19,690 bases of DNA, taken from an uncultured Sulfitobacter sp. GTDB taxonomy: Bacteria; Pseudomonadota; Alphaproteobacteria; Rhodobacterales; Rhodobacteraceae. This document shows, in pieces, positions 13,835 through 19,690 of this stretch. How positions within the stretch are numbered: position 1 is the stretch's first letter; the number at the start of each line of letters is the position of its first letter. The stretch spans positions 1 through 19,690 of the forward strand of contig CALAIJ010000040.1 of NCBI GenBank assembly GCA_937923365.1, read 5' to 3'. The notes below the pieces were generated by a model that was not told where the DNA came from, made no database searches, and saw only the letters and a program-made list of their open reading frames with translations. The position numbers and the translations under genes are program-made.

Positions 13835-16681
13835 ATGACGTTCAAGCCAACTGATTATTTGCCGTATGATTTTGCCAACCGCAGGCATATCGGCCCGTCA
13901 CCTGCCGAGATTTCCGACATGATCAAGGTGGTCGGGGCCAAATCACTGGCCGACCTTATCGACGACACTGTGCCCGCAGCCATCCGTGCCAAGGAACCCT
14001 TGGATTTCGGGCGGGCCAAGTCAGAGCGTGAGGTACTGGAGCATCTGCGCAAGACCGCGTCCAAGAACAAGGTGCTGACCAGCCTTATCGGTCAAGGCTA
14101 TCACGGTACGGTTACGCCGCCCGCCATCCAGCGCAACATTCTTGAGAACCCAGCATGGTACACAGCCTACACGCCCTACCAGCCCGAGATCAGCCAAGGA
14201 CGTCTCGAAGCACTGCTGAACTTCCAGACGATGATCTCTGACCTTACAGGGCTTGAGGTTGCCAATGCGTCCTTGCTGGACGAGGCCACGGCCTGCGCCG
14301 AAGCGATGACCATGGCCCAGCGGGTATCCAAATCCAAAGCCACCGCGTTTTTTGTCGATGAGAATTGTCATCCGCAAAACATCGCTGTCATGCAGACACG
14401 TGCAGCACCCTTGGGGATCGAGATCATCATCGGGGACCCCGCATCACTGGACGCCCAAGCGGTCTTTGGTGCGATCTTCCAGTATCCCGGCACCCACGGC
14501 CATGTGCGCGATTTCACCGACCAGATGACTGCCTTGCATGAACACAAGGGCGTGGGCATCGTTTCAGCCGATCCGCTATCGTTGACTTTGCTCAAGGAGC
14601 CGGGCGCCATGGGGGCGGATATCGCTGTCGGCTCCACCCAACGGTTCGGGGTGCCCGAAGGCTACGGCGGGCCCCATGCGGCCTATATGTCCTGCCGTGA
14701 CGCGATGAAGCGGGCGATGCCCGGGCGTATTGTCGGCGTGTCCATTGATGCGCACGGCAACCGCGCTTACCGTCTAAGCCTGCAAACCCGCGAGCAGCAT
14801 ATCCGTCGCGAGAAAGCCACGTCCAATGTCTGCACTGCGCAGGCGCTGCTGGCAGTGATGGCGTCGATGTACGCTGTGTTCCACGGGCCCGAAGGGCTCA
14901 AGGCGATTGCGCAGCGTATCCACCGCAAGACCGTCCGGCTGGCCGAAGGCCTGCGCATGGCAGGGTTCGAAGTGCGGCCCGCCGTCTACTTCGACACGAT
15001 CACTGTTGAGGTTGGGCCGTTGCAGTCAGCGGTCATGAAATCAGCCGTGGACGAAGGCATCAACCTGCGTGCCGTGGGCGATACGCGCATCGGCATCACG
15101 CTGGACGAGCGGACCAAGCCAGCCACCATCGAAGCTGTCTGGCGCGCCTTCGGGATCACCCGAGAGGACAAAGACTACACGCCACACTACCAGATGCCCG
15201 AGAAGATGATCCGCACCAGCGATTACCTCACGCACCCCATCTTTCACATGAACCGCGCCGAGACGGAAATGATGCGCTACATGCGGCGTCTGGCGGACCG
15301 TGATCTGGCGCTGGACCGTGCGATGATCCCGCTGGGATCTTGCACAATGAAGCTGAACTCAGCAGCCGAGATGATGCCTGTCAGCTGGCGGGAGTTCAGT
15401 CTGATCCACCCGTTTGTGCCTGCCGATCAGGCCTTGGGCTACAAGGAAATGATCGACGATCTCAGCGCCAAGCTGTGCGATATTACCGGATATGATGCCA
15501 TCTCCATGCAGCCCAATTCAGGTGCACAGGGCGAATACGCGGGATTGCTGAGCATTGCCGGATACCACCGCGCCAACGGCGAGGATCACCGCAATATCTG
15601 CCTGATCCCCATGTCCGCGCATGGCACCAATCCCGCCTCTGCGCAGATGGTCGGCTGGAAGGTCGTTGTCGTCAAATCCGCAGAGAACGGCGATATCGAT
15701 GTCGAGGATTTCCGCGCCAAGGCGCAAGAGCACAGTGCCAACCTTGCCGCCTGCATGATCACCTATCCGTCCACCCACGGGGTGTTCGAAGAGACCGTCA
15801 TTGATGTCACGGAAATCGTGCATAATCACGGCGGGCAGGTCTATATCGACGGCGCCAATATGAACGCCATGGTCGGGCTCAGCCGCCCAGGTGATATCGG
15901 CGGCGACGTCAGCCACCTTAACCTGCACAAGACGTTCTGCATTCCGCACGGCGGGGGCGGTCCCGGCATGGGGCCGATCGGCGTCAAAGCGCATCTGGTG
16001 CCGCATCTGCCCGGGTCACCCAACGAGGGCGGGGCGGCAGTGTCGGCGGCGCCTTACGGGTCGCCATCACTGTTGCCTATTTCATGGTCCTATTGCCTGA
16101 TGATGGGCGGCGAGGGCCTGACGCAGGCCACGCGGGTTGCGATTCTTGGGGCCAACTATATCGCCAAGCGGCTGGAGGGCGCATTCGACGTGCTTTATCG
16201 TGGCCCCACGGGGCGCGTCGCACACGAATGTATCTTTGATATCCGGCCTTTCGAGGCCTCTGCCGGTGTGACGGTCGACGACGTTGCCAAGCGGTTGATT
16301 GACTGCGGGTTCCACGCGCCCACCATGTCATTCCCTGTTGCAGGCACGCTGATGGTCGAGCCAACGGAATCGGAGACCAAAGCCGAGTTGGACCGTTTCT
16401 GTGATGCCATGCTCGCGATCCGGCAGGAGATACGCGACATCGAGGAAGGCCGGATGGAGCGGGAGAACAACCCGCTCAAGAACGCGCCGCATACGGTCGA
16501 GGATCTGGTGATGAGCTGGGGCGACAGGCCCTACAGCCGCGAGCAAGGATGCTTCCCGCCCGGTGCGTTCCGCGTTGACAAGTACTGGCCACCGGTAAAC
16601 CGTGTCGACAACGTTCACGGCGACAGGAACCTGATTTGCACCTGTCCACCTATGGAGGACTACGCCGAAGCCGCCGAGTGA
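13835..16681 (+). CDS. gcvP: Glycine dehydrogenase (decarboxylating), single-chain P protein
   Basis: This 948-aa PLP enzyme decarboxylates glycine and loads the aminomethyl group onto the H protein lipoyl arm. It is the fused type: an N-terminal half ([15 protein letters not shown] to about 440) and a C-terminal catalytic half. PLP Lys699 lies in [10 protein letters not shown], followed by the glycine loop [19 protein letters not shown] near residue 500 and the closing block [11 protein letters not shown] are also typical. The length is as expected for the homodimeric enzyme. ATG 13835 has AAGGGGAAAAG just upstream. It is the last gene of the glycine operon and the stop is followed 14 bases later by the second hairpin repeat. 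Confidence 0.97.
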   Translation: MTFKPTDYLPYDFANRRHIGPSPAEISDMIKVVGAKSLADLIDDTVPAAIRAKEPLDFGRAKSEREVLEHLRKTASKNKVLTSLIGQGYHGTVTPPAIQRNILENPAWYTAYTPYQPEISQGRLEALLNFQTMISDLTGLEVANASLLDEATACAEAMTMAQRVSKSKATAFFVDENCHPQNIAVMQTRAAPLGIEIIIGDPASLDAQAVFGAIFQYPGTHGHVRDFTDQMTALHEHKGVGIVSADPLSLTLLKEPGAMGADIAVGSTQRFGVPEGYGGPHAAYMSCRDAMKRAMPGRIVGVSIDAHGNRAYRLSLQTREQHIRREKATSNVCTAQALLAVMASMYAVFHGPEGLKAIAQRIHRKTVRLAEGLRMAGFEVRPAVYFDTITVEVGPLQSAVMKSAVDEGINLRAVGDTRIGITLDERTKPATIEAVWRAFGITREDKDYTPHYQMPEKMIRTSDYLTHPIFHMNRAETEMMRYMRRLADRDLALDRAMIPLGSCTMKLNSAAEMMPVSWREFSLIHPFVPADQALGYKEMIDDLSAKLCDITGYDAISMQPNSGAQGEYAGLLSIAGYHRANGEDHRNICLIPMSAHGTNPASAQMVGWKVVVVKSAENGDIDVEDFRAKAQEHSANLAACMITYPSTHGVFEETVIDVTEIVHNHGGQVYIDGANMNAMVGLSRPGDIGGDVSHLNLHKTFCIPHGGGGPGMGPIGVKAHLVPHLPGSPNEGGAAVSAAPYGSPSLLPISWSYCLMMGGEGLTQATRVAILGANYIAKRLEGAFDVLYRGPTGRVAHECIFDIRPFEASAGVTVDDVAKRLIDCGFHAPTMSFPVAGTLMVEPTESETKAELDRFCDAMLAIRQEIRDIEEGRMERENNPLKNAPHTVEDLVMSWGDRPYSREQGCFPPGAFRVDKYWPPVNRVDNVHGDRNLICTCPPMEDYAEAAE

Positions 16682-16695
16682 ACGGCCAGCGGAAT

Positions 16696-16718
16696 GGTGG
16701 TCAGGATGCCCACCTTAC
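16696..16718 (+). repeat. Hairpin repeat, copy 2 (downstream of gcvP)
   Basis: Read in the gcvP sense, this element carries GGTGG, a spacer, then GATGCCCACCTTACC, and agrees with the element at 6426-6448 in 21 of 23 bases. The hairpin arms here have one mismatch. It begins 14 bases after the gcvP stop, as copy 1 begins eight bases after the GFA stop, and in the same orientation relative to the gene it follows. Confidence 0.6.
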
Positions 16719-16720
16719 CA

Positions 16721-16775
16721 GGTGCGACATTGAAGGCGCTGCTTGGGTCCCTGGGGACGGACTTCAGGGCGCACC
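16721..16775. terminator. Nested inverted repeats in the convergent gcvP / IMPase gap, possible bidirectional 3' end
   Basis: Three nested arm pairs share one centre region: GGTGCG (16721-16726) with CGCACC (16770-16775), GAAG with CTTC (16732-16735, 16762-16765), and GTCCC-TG-GGGAC (16747-16758). A further short palindrome, CAGGATGTCCTG, lies at 16780-16791 next to the IMPase stop. The gap separates convergent genes, where a bidirectional terminator would be expected, but no T-run is present on either strand. Confidence 0.4.
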
Positions 16776-16796
16776 AACCCAGGATGTCCTGACCGG

Positions 16797-17696
16797 TTAG
16801 TCGTTGGGTGGCGTGTCCACAAGGAAGCCGAACACACGTTGCAGGCGGTTCCAGGTGGTGCGATCGGGGGCAACCAGCAAATGGCCTGTGTGCCGGCTGG
16901 CTGTGTAATCGCCGCCGTCCAGCATCTCCACATGGCAGCCCGCGTTTGCACAGATCAGTGCACCCGCCGCGTGGTCCCAAGGATGCAGCATTGCCGTCAG
17001 CAGAAAGTCCGTGTGGCCTTGGGCGACCATGCGGTATTCATGTGCAGAGCAGCGCAAGGAACCTGTGCGCGCAAAACTCGGCAAGGTTGCAGCCAGTTGC
17101 GCCTGATGGGCCGGATCGAAATGGGGCAGCGCGATGTAGCCCGACATTTCCTCCAGCGGTTTTCCCATGGAGGCCTTGAGGACATTTTGCGCGCCAAAGG
17201 GGCGCTGCAGCTCGGCGGGGGTATCTTCGCCCGCGATGGCCCAATCGTCTGCGACGGGGTCATAGATCAGGCCGAACACCGGCTTGCCAAAACGGGTTGC
17301 CGCAATGATCACACCAAAGACTGCCAGCCCGTGCGCGAAGTTCCATGTGCCGTCCACCGGATCAATGTGGAAGGCCAGTTGCGCGTCCGCGATGCCCTCC
17401 AGCAATTCCGGCTTGGCGGAGACCGCTTCCTCGCCCACCACAAGGGCAGAAGGGAAGGCAATTTGCAGCGCGCGGGTGATCATCGCCTCGGCAGAGGTAT
17501 CCGCATCCGTGACCAGATCGTCCGCGCGCGTCTTGGTGCGGATATCCGCGCTGCTCAACTGCCGGAAACGGGGGAGAATTTCGGATTTGGCGGCGCGGCG
17601 CACCACGTTGATCACGGCGCGTTGCTGCGCGTGGCTGAGCGCGGGTGGCACAGGTGCTGGCAGGGTTTCGGAGCTTTCGGGCGTTTCATCAGACAT
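16797..17696 (-). CDS. Inositol monophosphatase family protein
   Basis: This 299-aa magnesium-dependent phosphatase has all the family motifs: LVTDADTSAE (61-70), the metal-binding GEE at 88-90, DPVDGTWNFAHG with Asp112 and Asp115, and HPWDHAAG with Asp241. Substrates in this superfamily include inositol-1-phosphate, histidinol phosphate and 3'-phosphoadenosine nucleotides; the sequence does not decide. The first 25 residues are a low-complexity acidic, proline-rich tail. Two start codons compete: ATG 17702 is only one base from GAGGA, while ATG 17696 sits seven bases from it, so I chose 17696. It lies 61 bases after the permease stop on the same strand and may be in its transcript. Confidence 0.92.
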   Translation of the reverse strand: MSDETPESSETLPAPVPPALSHAQQRAVINVVRRAAKSEILPRFRQLSSADIRTKTRADDLVTDADTSAEAMITRALQIAFPSALVVGEEAVSAKPELLEGIADAQLAFHIDPVDGTWNFAHGLAVFGVIIAATRFGKPVFGLIYDPVADDWAIAGEDTPAELQRPFGAQNVLKASMGKPLEEMSGYIALPHFDPAHQAQLAATLPSFARTGSLRCSAHEYRMVAQGHTDFLLTAMLHPWDHAAGALICANAGCHVEMLDGGDYTASRHTGHLLVAPDRTTWNRLQRVFGFLVDTPPND

Positions 17697-17757
17697 CGTC
17701 ATTTCCTCTTTGGAGTTGAGGGTTGTGTGCGGCAGGGGGCAGGGTCATTCAAGGGGA

Positions 17758-19690
17758 CTATTCGCGCGCGCGCAGCACGGATGCAGGTCGGGCGTTCAAC
17801 GCGCGCAGGGCAAAGCCAAGGCTGGCAAGCACGCTTGCCGCAATGCCGCCTGCAAGCGTCGCAAGGGCCGAGGGCCAGATGATCGCAAATGGCGTTTCCA
17901 TCACATAGGTGCTGACGGCCCAGCCCGCCAGCGTCCCCGCCAGCAGCGCCACGGCCCCCGCACAGAGCCCCAAAAGGGCAGCGCGCAGGATAAAGCTGGC
18001 GGCGATCATTGCACGGGACGCGCCCAGTGTTTTCAGCATCGCGGCCTCAAATGTGCGGGCATCAGCACCTGCCGCCGCGGCACCGATCAGCACCAGAAAG
18101 CCCGTAAGAAGGGTTGCCAGCGCGCCGTAGGACACCGCTGCCGCCAACCCCGAAAGGATGCCCGCCACGCGGTCAATCGCATCGCGGACGCGGATTGCCG
18201 TGATGTTCGGGTAGGCCGACGCCAGATCGCGCAGGATCGCGGTTTCGGATGCCTCATCCGCATAGACGGTCGAGATGAAACTGTGGGGTGCACCCGCCAG
18301 AGCCGCTGGGTTCATCGTCAGGATAAAACCCAGGGCGGCGCCTGAATAGTCCACTTCCTGAAAGCTGGCGATGGTACCTGTGATATCGCGGCCCAGAATG
18401 TTCACTGTCACGCTGTCGCCCAGTGACAGGTTCATTTCCTCGGCCTCTTCAGAGGCGAAGCTGATCAGAGGGGGGCCTGAATAATCCGGTGCCCACCAGT
18501 CGCCTGCGGTCAGGCGTGTACGCTCTGTCGGGGTGGCGGCGTAGGTCACGCCGCGATCACCCTGCAAGACCCAATGGTCGCCCGCCACATCGCGGGCAGG
18601 TCGTCCGTTGATCTGAGTGATTACACCGCGCAGCATCGGAGCGCTGTCGATGCGGGATACACCAGCGTCCCCGTCCAGACGGGCGGTGTAGCCGTCCATC
18701 TGGTCTTTCTGGATATCCACAAAAAAGTAGGACGGCGCGATCTCCGGCAGGTTTCCGGTGATCGCCGCACGCAGGTTGCCGTCGATCTGGCCCACTGCTG
18801 CCAAAACGCTGAGGCCAAGCCCGAGGGAGAGGACAACAGCGCCCGCTCCTTCGCCCGTGCCACCGATGGCCGCCAATGCCCAGCGCAGGCGGGGGCGGCC
18901 GCGCGCCAGACCGGACGTGCGGCGCGCGATCCAGCGGATCGCCACGGCTGTCAGCGCCAAAAGCAGCAGCGCGCCCGCGATGCCGCCAAGGGTCCACAAG
19001 GTCAACCACCAAGAGCCGTTCAGCCAGCCAGCCACAGCGATCAGCGCGCCGATCAGCAGGACTGTTATGATAATGTAGCGCCATGCAGGCAGGCGACGCG
19101 CACCGGACCATGCATCCCGGAACAGGGTTGCCGCCGGAACATTTTCGCTGCGGGCCAAGGGCCAGAGGGTGAAGATCAGCGCGGTCAGGATGCCGTAAAG
19201 GGCCGCCTCCAGCAGGGGCACTGGATAGAGCGCGAAGGTCGTGGGTATCGGCAGGCGCGCCTCGATCAGCGGGGCCAATAACAGCGGTGCAGCGGCGCCC
19301 AAGGTGACACCGATCAGGACGCCCAAGACCGAGAGCAGGCCGATCTGGATAAAGTAGGTTTGGAAAATGGTCGCACGGGTGGCGCCCAAGGCGCGCAGGG
19401 TCGCAATGGTCTCTGATTTGCGCGACAGATAGGCCCGCACGGCGGCAGATACGCCCACGCCGCCCACGGCCAGCCCCGACAGGCCCACCAGGATCAGAAA
19501 CGCGGTCAGGCGGTCCACAAATGCCGCGATGCCCGGTGCGCCGTTGCGTGCATCGCGCCAGCGCAGGCCGCTGTTTTCAAACTGGGCGAGCGCGTCTGTC
19601 TTCAACCCGTCGATATCTGCGCTTTCAGGCAGCTTCAGGCGGTATTTGCTGTTGAAAAGCGTGCCCGCCGAAAGCAGGCCCGAGCGGTCA
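17758..19690 (-). CDS. ABC transporter permease, FtsX-type (YbbP-like), N-terminus outside the window
   Basis: The frame is open to the right edge, with 643 residues visible; the family is usually 800-850 aa, so perhaps 200 residues are missing. The TTG at 19605 is not the start, because the frame continues upstream with SAGTLFNSKYRLKLP, typical of the family's periplasmic part. Two FtsX domains are seen: one near the visible start (FLILVGLSGLAVGGVGVS, TIATLRALGATRATIFQTYFIQIG) and one at the end (GALATLLTGFLVLIGAAAA, EAAMLKTLGASRAMI, ALATLAGGIAASVLAS, closing in RPASVLRARE). Between them lie further helices and a periplasmic domain. YbbP-type permeases pair with a YbbA ATPase and often sit beside a TesA-type esterase; those genes would lie beyond the right edge. 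The substrate is unknown. Confidence 0.92.
   Translation of the reverse strand, partial: DRSGLLSAGTLFNSKYRLKLPESADIDGLKTDALAQFENSGLRWRDARNGAPGIAAFVDRLTAFLILVGLSGLAVGGVGVSAAVRAYLSRKSETIATLRALGATRATIFQTYFIQIGLLSVLGVLIGVTLGAAAPLLLAPLIEARLPIPTTFALYPVPLLEAALYGILTALIFTLWPLARSENVPAATLFRDAWSGARRLPAWRYIIITVLLIGALIAVAGWLNGSWWLTLWTLGGIAGALLLLALTAVAIRWIARRTSGLARGRPRLRWALAAIGGTGEGAGAVVLSLGLGLSVLAAVGQIDGNLRAAITGNLPEIAPSYFFVDIQKDQMDGYTARLDGDAGVSRIDSAPMLRGVITQINGRPARDVAGDHWVLQGDRGVTYAATPTERTRLTAGDWWAPDYSGPPLISFASEEAEEMNLSLGDSVTVNILGRDITGTIASFQEVDYSGAALGFILTMNPAALAGAPHSFISTVYADEASETAILRDLASAYPNITAIRVRDAIDRVAGILSGLAAAVSYGALATLLTGFLVLIGAAAAGADARTFEAAMLKTLGASRAMIAASFILRAALLGLCAGAVALLAGTLAGWAVSTYVMETPFAIIWPSALATLAGGIAASVLASLGFALRALNARPASVLRARE

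Noticed and set aside
16743..18345. Two long plus-strand frames (16743-17882, 17284-18345)
   Set aside because: Antisense to the IMPase and permease genes, which have clear family motifs.
1..19690. CRISPR array, tRNA or rRNA genes, insertion sequences, phage attachment site, defence island
   Set aside because: No spaced direct repeats other than the coding MORN repeats, no cloverleaf or rRNA-like stretch, no transposase or integrase motif in any plausible gene.

Overview
The window reads as ordinary chromosome from an alphaproteobacterium, most likely a marine Rhodobacterales (Roseobacter group). The G+C content is high, alphaproteobacterial versions of NadE, GltX and a single-chain GcvP are present, and a tandem glycine riboswitch heads gcvTHP. 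There are no rRNA or tRNA genes, no CRISPR array, and no insertion sequence or phage module. Genus assignment is inference.

Layout. (1) 2-1267 (+): 3' part of an iron-sulfur (6-4) photolyase of the PhrB/FeS-BCP type. (2) 1288-2705: two small ferredoxin-fold proteins (ABM and NIPSNAP, - strand, ATGA-coupled), divergent from an extended ArsR regulator; a perfect 19-bp palindrome lies between them. (3) 2702-6316 (- strand): an apparent operon reading nadE, two paralogous small membrane proteins, then a secreted esterase of the PHB-depolymerase type. The second membrane gene is broken by a one-base frameshift in an A5/T5 run. (4) 6456-8848: a GFA-type zinc protein (-), an exported 18-repeat MORN protein (+) and a DUF1801 protein (+). 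(5) 8890-9771 (-): an unrecognised 293-aa protein with a Ser/Thr-rich beta-like middle and a helix-hairpin-helix-like end. (6) gltX (+) converging on a GGCT/ChaC-like protein (-). (7) 11933-16681 (+): promoter, 18-bp palindrome, tandem glycine riboswitch, gcvT, gcvH, gcvP. (8) 16797-17696 (-): inositol-monophosphatase family enzyme. (9) 17758-19690 (-): C-terminal three quarters of a large FtsX-type ABC permease.

How the genes work together. The clearest unit is the glycine cleavage operon, in which glycine sensed by the leader RNA controls the T, H and P proteins; the L protein is elsewhere. NadE makes NAD+, and its downstream partners are chained to it by TTGA and TGATG start/stop overlaps, so they are probably co-translated, although their role is unknown. 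The ArsR/NIPSNAP/ABM trio looks like a self-contained regulated unit.

No clearly new multi-gene system is visible. The items most worth a second look are the frameshifted paralog pair behind nadE, the 293-aa orphan, the alternating two-repeat order of the MORN protein, and a short hairpin repeat that occurs twice in the same orientation just after stop codons.
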